NCBI GenBank assembly: GCA_050299335.1
Contig: JBNKVT010000042.1
Span: 14,901-78,900, forward strand
Length of the DNA: 64,000 nt
Source of the DNA: JBNKVT01 sp050299335
GTDB lineage: Bacteria > Pseudomonadota > Alphaproteobacteria > Rhodobacterales > Rhodobacteraceae
Reading direction: 5' to 3'
Numbering within the stretch: the stretch's first letter is position 1; every line of letters begins with the position of its first letter. Below, one piece after another: positions 25,443 to 33,827 of this stretch. The translations under genes and the position numbers were made by a program. Under the pieces are notes generated by a model. It worked only from the letters and a program-made list of their open reading frames with translations, was not told the origin of the DNA and did no database searches.

Positions 25443-26068
25443 AATCCGAACTCCGCGATCATCGCTTCGGCCCGTTTCATATCCTCTGGCGTGTTGACAT
25501 TGAAGAAGGGATCGAAGGGATCGGCGGCGAACTCGACCTTCGCCAGCCCGTGGGCGGAGGTCCACAGGACGATCTTGCGCATGCCGTCCTGAAGGGCGGC
25601 CCGCAGGTCATCGGCGAGCGCCACCGGCCAGAGGCCAAACGTCGGGTGGCGGGCGAAGCCGCGTTCAGGATCGGGGGTGACGGCCATGGACAGGGGCAGG
25701 CCTTCGCGTGCCGCTGCCTCGATCAGGCGGATGGCAAGGTCGGGAGGGAAGAAGGGGGTGTCGGCGGCCACGGTGACGATATGCGTATGGCCGCGCGCCT
25801 TTGCCGCCTCCATACCGGCCAGTACGCCGGCCAGTGGCCCGGGGAAATCCGGCAGGGTGTCGGCAATCACGTCCAGACCATAACCAGCGAAGCGCCCCGC
25901 ATCGCCATTGGCATTCAGCACCATGTCCCCGACCTGCGGGCGCAGACGTCCGATCACCCTCGACAGCAGCGTCTGACCCTTGAGATCAAGCAGTCCTTTG
26001 TCGCCACCGCCCATCCGCGAGGACAAGCCACCGGCAAGGATAACGCCGAGCGGGGGTTTGCGGGGCAT
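25439..26068 (-). CDS. mobA: Molybdenum cofactor guanylyltransferase
   Basis: 209 residues from the ATG at 26068 (MPRKPPLGVILAGGLSSR); a GTG at 26128 would give 20 more residues and overlap the upstream gene by 19 bp. Signature LAGGLSSRMGGGDKGLLDL binds GTP; later VVADTPFF-type metal site (TVAADTPFFPPDLAIRL), RHPTFGLWPVALADDL and the end FNVNTPEDMKRAE. Transfers GMP from GTP to Mo-molybdopterin in the cytosol. Part of the fdhD-mobAB-moeA operon. Confidence 0.93.
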   Translation of the reverse strand: MPRKPPLGVILAGGLSSRMGGGDKGLLDLKGQTLLSRVIGRLRPQVGDMVLNANGDAGRFAGYGLDVIADTLPDFPGPLAGVLAGMEAAKARGHTHIVTVAADTPFFPPDLAIRLIEAAAREGLPLSMAVTPDPERGFARHPTFGLWPVALADDLRAALQDGMRKIVLWTSAHGLAKVEFAADPFDPFFNVNTPEDMKRAEAMIAEFGL

Positions 26069-26109
26069 TCCGGTGGACAGGCGGTCGGAGGACACGCGGT
26101 CAGAGGCGC

Positions 26110-26661
26110 TCAGGTCGCCGCCCGCCACTCGCGGATCGAAGCGGCAAGGTCGGTGCGCGTGGTGCCGTCGGGCAGGACGCTGTCGGGGATAGGGATATAG
26201 TCGCGGTCGTCGAGCCTGAGGCCGAGGCCGCCAGGCGTGTCGACCACCGCCGAGACCGATTTCCAGTCCATCTGCCTTGCAAGATGCGGGGCATGGGTGG
26301 CGATACCGTCTTCGGAAATCTCGACATTCACCGGACCCGCACGGTAACCGTCCCGCTCGGCCTCATGGTCCGAGACGAGATGGCGGAACTGGGCGACGAA
26401 AAACCCGGTTAGATAGGCCCCGATCAGCCCCATCGCCACACCCGTCAAAAGCACCATGGCAATGATGAAGGGCAGTTGCGGGGAAAGGGCGGCGAAGAAG
26501 TCATCGTAGCTGTCGAGGATGATATCCGAGACGAACCAGATCACCACCAGCATGATGGCGATGCCGACCATCTCGGTCAGCGAGCGCCACTGCCCGTGCA
26601 GATGCTTGCCGATCGAATGCACGATCGGGTCTTCCGGGTCGTACTGGTAGGACAGTTTCAC
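26110..26661 (-). CDS. YcxB-like membrane protein
   Basis: 183 residues. N-terminus cytosolic, then two membrane helices (MVGIAIMLVVIWFVSDIILD and LPFIIAMVLLTGVAMGLIGA, plus adjoining hydrophobic residues), then a soluble tail of the YcxB type: VNVEISEDGIATHAPHLARQ, MDWKSVSAVVDTPGGLGL and YIPIPDSVLPDGTTRTDL. Function unknown. Three bases after the fdhD stop and overlapping or abutting mobA, so it is part of the molybdenum-cofactor transcript, though no role there is known. Confidence 0.75.
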   Translation of the reverse strand: MKLSYQYDPEDPIVHSIGKHLHGQWRSLTEMVGIAIMLVVIWFVSDIILDSYDDFFAALSPQLPFIIAMVLLTGVAMGLIGAYLTGFFVAQFRHLVSDHEAERDGYRAGPVNVEISEDGIATHAPHLARQMDWKSVSAVVDTPGGLGLRLDDRDYIPIPDSVLPDGTTRTDLAASIREWRAAT

Positions 26662-26664
26662 GTC

Positions 26665-27558
26665 TTATCCACCCCTTGCGCGTTCCTTCTCCGGCCCGAT
26701 CTCGACATCGCGGCGAAGCCGTTCCTCCCCACTCAGACACAAAAACCGCTGACCACGCAACCTTCCGATCAGCGTCAGCCCCACCTGACGCGCAATCTCG
26801 ACCCCCCAGGCGGTGAAACCGGACCGCGAGGCGAGCACCGGGATGCCCATCAGCGCGGTCTTGATCACCATCTCCGAGGTGAGCCGTCCCGTTGTATAGA
26901 GGATTTTGTCTTCCGGGGAAATGCCCTCGATCACCATCCAGCCCGCGACCTTGTCGACGGCATTGTGGCGGCCCACGTCCTCCATGTAGATCAGGGGCTC
27001 GGCACCCTTGCAGAGGACGGTGCCGTGGATGGCGCCGGCCTCAAGGTAGAGGCTGGGCATGGTGTTGATCTTGTGGGCGAGCGCGTAAAGGTCGGAGGTG
27101 CGAAGGGTGGTCTGCGGCAGTTGCAGGTTCTCCAGCCCCTCCATCATGTCGCCGAAGACGGTGCCGACGGCGCAGCCCGAGGTGCGGGTCTTCTTCTTCA
27201 GCTTCTCCTCGTAATCGGTCTGCCGCGCGGTGCGCACGACCACCGTCTCGACCTCTTCGTCATAAGAGATGCCAGTGATTTCCTCGCCCGCCTCCAGCAT
27301 GCCCTGATTGCGCAGATAGCCGACGGCGAGATAGTCGGGATAATCGCCGATTGTCATGGCGGTGACGATCTCCTGCGCATTCAGATAGATGGTCAGGGGG
27401 CGCTCCTCGACCACCGAGATCTCGACCTGGCCGCCAAGGTGGTCCACGGCCGCGAGTTTGCGGGTCAGGCGCGGGTTGTCGGGATCGGGGCGAATGTCCA
27501 TGGGATCGCGGGTCAGGCTCGGGGCTGGGGTCGGGTTCAACTCAGGCATGAAAAACAT
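26665..27558 (-). CDS. fdhD: Formate dehydrogenase accessory sulfurtransferase FdhD
   Basis: 297 residues from the ATG at 27558 (AGGA six bases upstream). Landmarks: VVEERPLTIYLNAQEIVTAM, DYPDYLAVGYLRNQGML, the loop RTSGCAVGTVFGD, MEDVGRHNAVDKVAGWM, LYTTGRLTSEMVIKTALMGI and VLASRSGFTAWGVEIARQVG. FdhD carries sulfur from a cysteine desulfurase to the Mo cofactor of formate dehydrogenase. The usual CxxC pair of the loop is reduced to a single cysteine here (GCAVG). First gene of a six-gene operon; formate dehydrogenase itself is not in the window. Confidence 0.93.
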   Translation of the reverse strand: MFFMPELNPTPAPSLTRDPMDIRPDPDNPRLTRKLAAVDHLGGQVEISVVEERPLTIYLNAQEIVTAMTIGDYPDYLAVGYLRNQGMLEAGEEITGISYDEEVETVVVRTARQTDYEEKLKKKTRTSGCAVGTVFGDMMEGLENLQLPQTTLRTSDLYALAHKINTMPSLYLEAGAIHGTVLCKGAEPLIYMEDVGRHNAVDKVAGWMVIEGISPEDKILYTTGRLTSEMVIKTALMGIPVLASRSGFTAWGVEIARQVGLTLIGRLRGQRFLCLSGEERLRRDVEIGPEKERARGG

Positions 27559-27570
27559 CACAAATCCTGA

Positions 27571-27593
27571 ACGGCAACAACATCAAATGCCGT
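27571..27593. promoter_or_regulatory. Inverted repeat between fdhD and azlC
   Basis: ACGGCA and TGCCGT arms separated by 11 bp, in the 89-bp space between the divergent fdhD and azlC starts. Possible operator for either side; not tied to a known regulator. Confidence 0.3.
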
Positions 27594-27647
27594 TTCTCTC
27601 GGGCGCCGTTTTATCCTATGACCGGGCGGTTCCCTGAGAGGCCCCCC

Positions 27648-28367
27648 ATGACCGACGCCACCGCCGTACCAGATACCCGCTCCGCTTTCACCCGCGGGGC
27701 GCTGTCGGCAGCACCTTTCATCCTGGTGATCGTACCCTTCGGGATGCTGTTCGGCGTCGTCGCCACCGAGGCGGGGTTCGATATCGTCCAGACCATGGCA
27801 ATGACCTCGCTGGTAATCGCGGGCGCTGCCCAGTTCACCGCGCTGCAGCTGATGACCGACCAGGCACCGGTTTTCATGGTGATCCTGACGGGGCTGGCGG
27901 TGAACGCGCGGATGGCGATGTATTCGGCGGCGATGGTCGAGCATATCGGCAAGGCACCGCTGTGGCAGCGGGCGCTGGCTGCCTATTGCCTCTTTGATCA
28001 GACCTACGGGATCGCGACGCTGGAATACGGGCGAAGGCCAGAGATGGGCCGGGCCGAGAAGATCGCCTTCTATTTCGGCTGCGCGCTGCCGGTCTGCCTG
28101 TTGTGGTTCGCGTCGAGCTATGCCGGGGCGGTGGTCGGCTCGGCCATCCCCGAGGGGTTGGCCCTCGATTTCGCGGTGCCGATCACCTTCATCGCCCTCT
28201 TCGCCCCGATGCTCCGCACCCCGGCCCATGTCGCGGCGGCGGCGGTCTCGATCCTGCTGTCGCTTGTCCTCGCCTTCCTCCCCTACAATCTCGGCCTGAT
28301 CCCGGCGGCGCTCGCCGCGATGCTCACCGGCGCGGAGGTCGAGAAACGGCTGGAGCGCCGCCCATGA
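27648..28367 (+). CDS. azlC: AzlC family branched-chain amino acid exporter, large subunit
   Basis: 239 residues from the ATG at 27648 after CTGAGAGG. The family start GALSAAPFILVIVPFGMLFG, EAGFDIVQTMAMTSLVIAGA and AQFTALQLM, then NARMAMYSAAM and the DQTYGIATLEY stretch are typical AzlC features; about six to seven membrane helices. With AzlD it exports branched-chain amino acids or analogues. Last codon overlaps azlD by 4 bp. Confidence 0.92.
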   Translation: MTDATAVPDTRSAFTRGALSAAPFILVIVPFGMLFGVVATEAGFDIVQTMAMTSLVIAGAAQFTALQLMTDQAPVFMVILTGLAVNARMAMYSAAMVEHIGKAPLWQRALAAYCLFDQTYGIATLEYGRRPEMGRAEKIAFYFGCALPVCLLWFASSYAGAVVGSAIPEGLALDFAVPITFIALFAPMLRTPAHVAAAAVSILLSLVLAFLPYNLGLIPAALAAMLTGAEVEKRLERRP

Positions 28368-28693
28368 CCGAGATCCCCGCCGCCACCATCTGGACCGTCA
28401 TCGCCTGCCTCGCGGTCGGCACGTTCGCGATCCGCTTCTCTTTCCTTGGCCTCATCGGCGACCGCCCCCTGCCGCCCTGGGCCCTGCGCCTCCTGCGCTA
28501 CGTCCCGGTCGCGGTGATGCCCGGCCTCGTCACCCCGCTGGTAATCTGGCCGAACGCCACCGGCGGCCATCCCGACCCTGCAAGGCTGGGTGCCGCGCTG
28601 GTTACCCTCGCCGTCGGCGGCCTGACGAAGAACCCGCTCGCCGCCATCGTTTCCGGCATGGCGACCCTTTACCTGCTGCTCTGGCTGCTCTGA
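28364..28693 (+). CDS. azlD: AzlD family exporter small subunit
   Basis: 109 residues with four predicted helices: IWTVIACLAVGTFAIRFSFL, LPPWALRLLRYVPVAVMPGL, LVTPLVIW and GGLTKNPLAAIVSGMATLYL. The RLLRYVP..VMP pattern is the AzlD signature. ATGA overlap with azlC supports translational coupling. Confidence 0.9.
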   Translation: MTEIPAATIWTVIACLAVGTFAIRFSFLGLIGDRPLPPWALRLLRYVPVAVMPGLVTPLVIWPNATGGHPDPARLGAALVTLAVGGLTKNPLAAIVSGMATLYLLLWLL

Positions 28694-28851
28694 GGTCATC
28701 TTCTTCAACCAAGCGGAGCGCGGCCTCAAGGGGCCGTGCACGCCCTTCATGTCCCGCCCTGACGGGCGCTCCGGCTGGCGCCTAGACCCGATCCCCGATC
28801 GGGCCTTCTCAGCAGCCTTTTTTGGAGCGCGTCAGCGCGACCCCATGCCAG

Positions 28852-28876
28852 AGTGACCGGCTCGATGCCGGTCACT
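28852..28876. repeat. Perfect 10-bp stem-loop
   Basis: AGTGACCGGC-TCGAT-GCCGGTCACT; symmetric, no T-run. Directly precedes repeat family B copy 3 and may be part of a larger repeat unit. Confidence 0.6.
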
Positions 28877-28893
28877 TTGGCCCCGGGCCCAAT

Positions 28894-28965
28894 GGGAGCC
28901 CCCAGCGCTCGGCGCGCTCACGGCTGAAACCGTCCACTGGACGGTTTCCTAGACGCCGTTCACCC
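28894..28965 (+). repeat. Hairpin repeat family B, copy 3
   Basis: Best-preserved copy: GAAACCGTCC-ACT-GGACGGTTTC at 28926-28948, left flank with gcgctcggcgcgctc, right flank ctagacgccgttcaccc. Aligns along its whole length with the copies at 4498-4600 and 11556-11618. Confidence 0.75.
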
Positions 28966-29084
28966 GAAGGACCGAATGCGACGGGCGGGAGCCCTACCTC
29001 TGAGAAAAGCCGATGTTCCCACAACGCTTGGCCTCGCCGCCCCTCTGTTCTATTTCTCGGCGCGTACAATCTGGAGACCCCTTC

Positions 29085-29960
29085 ATGACCCCCTATATCG
29101 GCATCATCGGCGGCAGCGGCGTCTACGAGATCGACGGGCTCGAAAACGCCGAATGGCAGACCGTCGAAACCCCCTGGGGCCCGCCCTCGGACCAGATCCT
29201 CACCGGCACCCTCTCCGGCACGAAGATCGCCTTCCTCCCCCGCCACGGCCGCGGCCATGTCCAGACCCCGTCCTCGATCAACTACCGCGCCAATATCGAC
29301 GCCATGAAGCGGATCGGCGTCACCGACCTGATCTCCGTCTCCGCCTGCGGCTCGTTCCGCGAGGAGATGGCGCCCGGCGATTTCGTCCTCGTCGACCAGT
29401 TCATCGACCGCACCTTCGCCCGCGAGAAATCCTTCTTCGGCCCCGGCTGTGTGGCCCATGTCTCGGTCGCCCATCCAACCTGCGCCCGTCTCGGCGCTGC
29501 CTGCGCGGCCGCAGCCAAAGCCGAGGGCATCACCATCCACGAAGGCGGCACCTATCTCGCCATGGAAGGCCCGCAGTTTTCCACCCTCGCCGAATCGAAG
29601 CTCTACCGCGGGCAATGGGGCTGCGACGTCATCGGCATGACCAACATGCCCGAAGCAAAGCTCGCCCGCGAGGCCGAACTTTGCTACGCCTCTGTCGCCA
29701 TGATCACCGACTATGACAGCTGGCACCCCGACCACGGCGAGGTCGATGTCTCGGAGATCATCCGCACCCTTCTCGGCAACGCCGACAAGGCCCGCACCCT
29801 GATCAAGCGCCTGACCACCGACCATGCCCCCGAGCGTCCTGCCTGCCCCCATGGCTGCGACCACGCGCTGGAATTCGCCATCCTCACCCAACCCGACGCC
29901 CGCGCCCCCGAACTGGTGGCCAGGCTCGACGCCGTGGCCGGGCGGGTGCTGAACGGGTGA
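29085..29960 (+). CDS. mtnP: S-methyl-5'-thioadenosine phosphorylase
   Basis: 291 residues from the ATG at 29085 (CTGGAGACC upstream); the frame opens earlier at 29013 but without a site. IGIIGGSGVYEIDGLENAEW, then FLPRHGRGHVQTPSSINYRA, ISVSACGSFREEMAPGDFVL, VDQFIDRTF, AMEGPQFSTLAESKLYR and GMTNMPEAKLAREAELCYAS are the phosphate, ribose and base site landmarks of MTA/purine phosphorylases. It splits methylthioadenosine into adenine and methylthioribose-1-phosphate. GTGA overlap with the next gene. Confidence 0.93.
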   Translation: MTPYIGIIGGSGVYEIDGLENAEWQTVETPWGPPSDQILTGTLSGTKIAFLPRHGRGHVQTPSSINYRANIDAMKRIGVTDLISVSACGSFREEMAPGDFVLVDQFIDRTFAREKSFFGPGCVAHVSVAHPTCARLGAACAAAAKAEGITIHEGGTYLAMEGPQFSTLAESKLYRGQWGCDVIGMTNMPEAKLAREAELCYASVAMITDYDSWHPDHGEVDVSEIIRTLLGNADKARTLIKRLTTDHAPERPACPHGCDHALEFAILTQPDARAPELVARLDAVAGRVLNG

Positions 29961-31225
29961 GGGTGTTGCTTCTCGGCGCGGACGGGTTCATTGGACGGCA
30001 TATCGCCTTTGCCTTCCGTCAGGCCGGGGACGACGTCCTGTGCGTGGCCCGCAATCCCCAAGCGCTGGAGAACATGGGCTTTGCCACCCTGCGCCTCGAC
30101 CTGGCCAGCCCCGAGGCCGCAACACCGGAATTCTGGCAGCGCCATATCGATGAAGAAATGGTGATCGTCCATGCCGCCGGGCTGCTGACCGGCTCCGAGG
30201 CCGCGATGATGCTACTCCACGCCCATGTCCCTGCTGCCCTCGCCGAAGCGGGAAGGCAGGCAAAGGCCGCGCGGATCATCCTGATTTCTGCCGTCGGCGT
30301 CGAGGCCGGTACCCTCTATGGCCGTTCGAAACGCGCCGGGGAAACCGCCCTTGCCAGTAGCGGCCTGCCTTTCGTCATCCTGCGCCCCTCGCTGGTGCTG
30401 GGCGAAACGTCCTATGGCGGCTCGTCGCTTCTGCGCGCGCTGGCCACACTGCCTTTCATGACCCCGGTCATCGGCAATGGCAGCCAGCCCTTCGACCCGA
30501 TCCATGCCGCCGACCTCGCCGAGACAGTCCGTTTCGCGGCCACGGGTACCCTCGACGGCCAAACCATTTCCCCTTGCGGTCCCGAGCGGGTCACCCAGGC
30601 CGAAATCCTGCAAGCCTTGCGCGGCTGGCTTGGCCTGCGTCCGGCGCCGATCCGCCGCATTCCGCTGTCCCTCGCCCGAAAACTGGGTCGGCTCGGAGAC
30701 GCCCTGCGCCTCGGCCCGATCTCGCGCATGTCCGTCGCGCAACTCGAACAAGGCGTGTCCGCCGATTACGGGGCCTATAGCGCCACCGGCAGTCCCGACC
30801 CGCGCGGGTTTTCCAAGATCCTCACCCGCCCCGCCGGAACCCAGGACCTCTGGCAGGCGCGGCTCTACCTCATTCGCCCGCTGATCCGCCTGACTCTCGC
30901 GCTGATGTGGGTTTTCTCGGGACTGCTCGGCCTGTTCCTGCCCCGGGACCGCTTCGTGAACGACGTCGCCCTGCTCGGCGATACGCTGGCCGTCCTCATG
31001 GCCCGGACCTTCGGCCTGGTCGACCTCGCCATCGCCGCCGCCCTGATCGCCGCCTGGCGCCTGCGCCTGATGGCAAGCCTTCAGTTCGCCACCATTACCG
31101 GCTACACTATCGGCCTGACCCTCCTCGCCCCGCATCTGTGGGCCGACCCTTATGGAGGTCTCCTGAAGAACCTCCCCATCCTCGCCCTTCTCGCCGTCCA
31201 CGCCATCCTGGAGGCCGAGCGATGA
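29957..31225 (+). CDS. NAD-dependent epimerase-like domain fused to a DoxX-like membrane domain
   Basis: 422 residues from a GTG at 29957 overlapping the mtnP stop. Residues 1-280 are an atypical SDR fold: VLLLGADGFIGRHIAFAFRQ, VIVHAAGLLTGSE, YGRSKRAGETALASSGLPFV, ILRPSLVLG and DPIHAADLAETV. The C-terminal ~120 residues hold four membrane helices (LIRPLIRLTLALMWVFSGLL; TFGLVDLAIAAALIAAW and others) of DoxX-like type. The fusion is known in proteobacteria as a hypothetical oxidoreductase; substrate unknown. Inner-membrane anchored with a cytosolic nucleotide domain. Translationally coupled to both neighbours. Confidence 0.85.
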   Translation: MRVLLLGADGFIGRHIAFAFRQAGDDVLCVARNPQALENMGFATLRLDLASPEAATPEFWQRHIDEEMVIVHAAGLLTGSEAAMMLLHAHVPAALAEAGRQAKAARIILISAVGVEAGTLYGRSKRAGETALASSGLPFVILRPSLVLGETSYGGSSLLRALATLPFMTPVIGNGSQPFDPIHAADLAETVRFAATGTLDGQTISPCGPERVTQAEILQALRGWLGLRPAPIRRIPLSLARKLGRLGDALRLGPISRMSVAQLEQGVSADYGAYSATGSPDPRGFSKILTRPAGTQDLWQARLYLIRPLIRLTLALMWVFSGLLGLFLPRDRFVNDVALLGDTLAVLMARTFGLVDLAIAAALIAAWRLRLMASLQFATITGYTIGLTLLAPHLWADPYGGLLKNLPILALLAVHAILEAER

Positions 31226-31683
31226 TCGACCCCTATCTGGCTCTGAAGGTCCTCCACATCCTGTCGGCGACAGTACTCTTCGGCACCGGCATCGGCACCG
31301 CCTTCCAGATGGTTCACGCCATGGGCACCCACGACCCGCGCATTGTCGCCGCGGTCGCGCGCGGGGTCGTCAGGGCCGACTGGCTGTTCACCACGCCGGC
31401 CGGGATCGTCCAGCCGCTCACCGGCCTCGCCCTCATCCACTCACAGGGCTGGAACCTGACCGAGCCATGGCTGATCGCCACCTACGTCCTTTATGCGCTG
31501 GCCTTCGTCTGCTGGGCCCCTGTCGTCTGGCTGCAGTTGCGGATCCGCGATCTCTGTGCCGGGGCCGCGGTCATCCCCGAACGTGCCCGGCTCTACTTCC
31601 GCATCTGGTTCGCCCTCGGCTGGCCCGCCTTCCTGGCGCTGATCGGTGTCTTCTGGCTGATGGTCGCCAAGCCCGATTTCTGA
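31222..31683 (+). CDS. DUF2269 family membrane protein
   Basis: 153 residues, four membrane helices. The start LALKVLHILSATVLFGTGIG, then RADWLFTTPAGIVQPLTGLA and YVLYALAFVCWAPVVWLQLR, and RLYFRIWFALGWPAFLALIG fit the DUF2269 pattern. The start codon shares ATGA with the fusion gene stop. Its close coupling suggests that it works in the membrane with the epimerase/DoxX-like protein. Confidence 0.8.
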   Translation: MIDPYLALKVLHILSATVLFGTGIGTAFQMVHAMGTHDPRIVAAVARGVVRADWLFTTPAGIVQPLTGLALIHSQGWNLTEPWLIATYVLYALAFVCWAPVVWLQLRIRDLCAGAAVIPERARLYFRIWFALGWPAFLALIGVFWLMVAKPDF

Positions 31684-31689
31684 GCTGCT

Positions 31690-32484
31690 TCAATCGATCT
31701 TCGAGGCGTCCTTGTACATCACCCGGTGCCGCCGTGTCTTGATCCACTCGTCGAGTTCTTCATCGGTCATGAACTGCGCCGGATCGTAGCGGTCCCGATG
31801 CGCGATCTCCGCAAGAGGCCGCCGCCAGCGCTTGTAGGGCTTCGCTGCCGGAGGGCCGAAGAGGAAGATGTCGAGCACCGAGATTTCCTCCGGAATGCCA
31901 AGGAGCGGCTTCAGGTCTTGCTGCGCCGCCTCCTGCCCGATCGCCGTCACCCACCAGACATTGTAGCCCAGCGCGGCGGCGGCCAGATGCGCCGACATGG
32001 TCGAGGCGGCGACCGACTGCAGGAGAATGCGCTCGGCATTCTCCTTGTACATCCGGTCGAGGTCGGAGCCGTCATTCAGCACCGGGAACGCCTTCACCCA
32101 GCGCATGTCCGAGCAGACGACGACAAACCCCGGTGCGGTCGCCAGCCCCCGGTAATCCGGCGTCGGAAACTTCATCTTCGCCTTGGCGCGGAAGCGCTGC
32201 TCGGCGACGAAATAATCGGAAATCTGCTGCTTCACGCCCGCATCGCGCACGACGATGTACTGCCACGGCTGCGCGTTTGCCCCCGAGGGCGCGTGGCGGG
32301 CAGCTTCGAGGATCATCTCGTAATGGGCATCCGGGACCACGTAATCGGGGTCGAACTTGCGCACTGTCACCCGGTTGCGCATCACCTGCATCAGCGCCTC
32401 ATAGCGGCTGGTATCGCCGATTTCCGGCAGATCGACCGCTGCCTCGGCCTCGTCCAGATCGACGGCCGGTGTCGTGTCGTTCAT
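31690..32484 (-). CDS. Nitroreductase family protein
   Basis: 264 residues from the ATG at 32484 (GGGAGGGAACGC upstream); the frame continues to 32646 without support. FMN-binding nitroreductase landmarks: MRNRVTVRKFDPDYVVPDAH, ILEAARHAPSGANAQPWQYI, QSVAASTMSAHLAAAALGYN and the glycine-poor end KPYKRWRRPLAEIAH. Cytosolic NAD(P)H-dependent flavoenzyme; substrate unknown. Convergent with the DUF2269 gene (6 bp between stops). Confidence 0.88.
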   Translation of the reverse strand: MNDTTPAVDLDEAEAAVDLPEIGDTSRYEALMQVMRNRVTVRKFDPDYVVPDAHYEMILEAARHAPSGANAQPWQYIVVRDAGVKQQISDYFVAEQRFRAKAKMKFPTPDYRGLATAPGFVVVCSDMRWVKAFPVLNDGSDLDRMYKENAERILLQSVAASTMSAHLAAAALGYNVWWVTAIGQEAAQQDLKPLLGIPEEISVLDIFLFGPPAAKPYKRWRRPLAEIAHRDRYDPAQFMTDEELDEWIKTRRHRVMYKDASKID

Positions 32485-32532
32485 TGCGTTCCCTCCCTTT
32501 TTGCACAATCCTAGAGCGTTTCCGGGCCGGGA

Positions 32533-32544
32533 GGAACATGTTCC
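32533..32544. promoter_or_regulatory. 12-bp perfect palindrome upstream of the nitroreductase gene
   Basis: GGAACATGTTCC lies 49 bp upstream of the nitroreductase start and 167 bp from the divergent gene. It could be a regulator site; it does not fit the alphaproteobacterial LexA direct repeat. Confidence 0.25.
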
Positions 32545-32710
32545 CGACGGCTCCCCGATGGCCGGTCCGCTGACGAGATGCGAGGCCGATGTGACATCCG
32601 GTTGGTTCAGGCCAAGACATATGTGGCAAGCCTCGCCGTCGCCCATTTACCTTGCGCCGCGACGGATTTCGCGCCCTTGTCGCGTATAAAGCGATAAAGG
32701 GAGCAGCGCG

Positions 32711-33733
32711 GTGAAGAAAATCCTCGTCCTTTCCGGGCTGGCCCTGGCTATTGTCACGCTCTTCGTGCTGACGGTCGGCGTGAGCTTTCGCCGCCCGCCG
32801 GACGCGCCGCTCCTGAAGGACGCCGAGGGCTCGACAAGCTACGAAATCGCCTATCTCGGCGACACAGCCCTTGGCTATATCGGCTACCACGAGACCGGTG
32901 AATTCTTCGTCGCCGAGGCTGGCATCCAGACCCAGAAAATCGACGCGAATGGCCGTTCGGTGTTTTCCTTTCCGAGAGCCTACGAGCACTTCCGCCCCGG
33001 ACCCGCGCCCTTCATCGCCACCCCCGACGGCGTGATCGATCTGCGCCGTGACCGGCCCGCCGTCGAACCCGTGGTGCTCACCTTCAACGACGACCCCGAC
33101 CGTGTGCTTCCCGAAAGCGCGTTCAGGGACCTGTTCGACGATCACTACGCCCGGTGCGAGACGATGTTCGTCGGGCGCACCCACGAGGATTTCAGCCGCT
33201 GGAGTGCGTATTTCGGCTGCGAGGAAGGCTGGGTGCTGATCTGGGTCGCGCCCGAGCATATCGACGTCGAAACCGACTGGACGCATCGCCAGTACCGCCT
33301 CGCTGGCTACCCCGCCCGCTACGAGCCCCTCGTCCTCCTCCGCGACCCGGCGAGCGGTTACCTGTCCCACGACGACGACGCGATCCGGCGCACGAACCGG
33401 CGCAAGAAAGCCCCGGAGATCCGGCATCGCGAGGATGTGCAGCTCGATATTCTCGGTTACGACCGGAGAGGCAGCTACGACACCGTTGCCTATACCGGCC
33501 TGCCCTTCTCGAGCCGCGGCCTCGCCACCTACCGGCTGCGCGTCGCAGGCGAGGAGATGCTGTTCGCCGAAATGGCGGTCAAGGGCGCTCTGTCCTTCTA
33601 TCCCGACCCCAATCTCGACGTCTTCGTCCCGCCTGCCGCACCGGGCCCCGATCTGGTTTTCCTCGAGTTTCGTCCACCGTCCGATTCGACATCGCTCGGC
33701 TCAGATGGCCTCTATGTGGTTCGTCCACGCTGA
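32711..33733 (+). CDS. Membrane-anchored or exported protein of unknown function
   Basis: 340 residues from a GTG at 32711 with AGGGAGCAG upstream. One N-terminal hydrophobic segment (ILVLSGLALAIVTLFVLTVG) acts as an uncleaved anchor or signal; the remainder is soluble, rich in aromatic and acidic residues, with a Cys pair (YARCETMFVG, YFGCEEGWVLIW) that may form a disulfide. No family recognised. Divergent from the nitroreductase gene. Confidence 0.7.
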   Translation: MKKILVLSGLALAIVTLFVLTVGVSFRRPPDAPLLKDAEGSTSYEIAYLGDTALGYIGYHETGEFFVAEAGIQTQKIDANGRSVFSFPRAYEHFRPGPAPFIATPDGVIDLRRDRPAVEPVVLTFNDDPDRVLPESAFRDLFDDHYARCETMFVGRTHEDFSRWSAYFGCEEGWVLIWVAPEHIDVETDWTHRQYRLAGYPARYEPLVLLRDPASGYLSHDDDAIRRTNRRKKAPEIRHREDVQLDILGYDRRGSYDTVAYTGLPFSSRGLATYRLRVAGEEMLFAEMAVKGALSFYPDPNLDVFVPPAAPGPDLVFLEFRPPSDSTSLGSDGLYVVRPR

Positions 33734-33827
33734 TTGTAGCCACATCGAGAACGATCCCTCCCCAACCAGCCCCTTGCGGATCGGCCGCGAAACACCAAAT
33801 CTGGGGCAACCGCAAGGAGACACGCCC

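Larger units (their letters stand above)
28694..29084. other. Hairpin-dense intergenic region upstream of mtnP
   Basis: 391 bp without a gene. It holds a perfect 10-bp stem (28852-28876), repeat family B copy 3 (28894-28965) and several other short GC palindromes such as gcccgtcagggc-like and gatccccgatc around 28758-28802. A TTTTTT run at about 28818-28823 may mark the end of azlCD transcription. The mtnP ribosome site CTGGAGACC closes the region. Confidence 0.5.
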
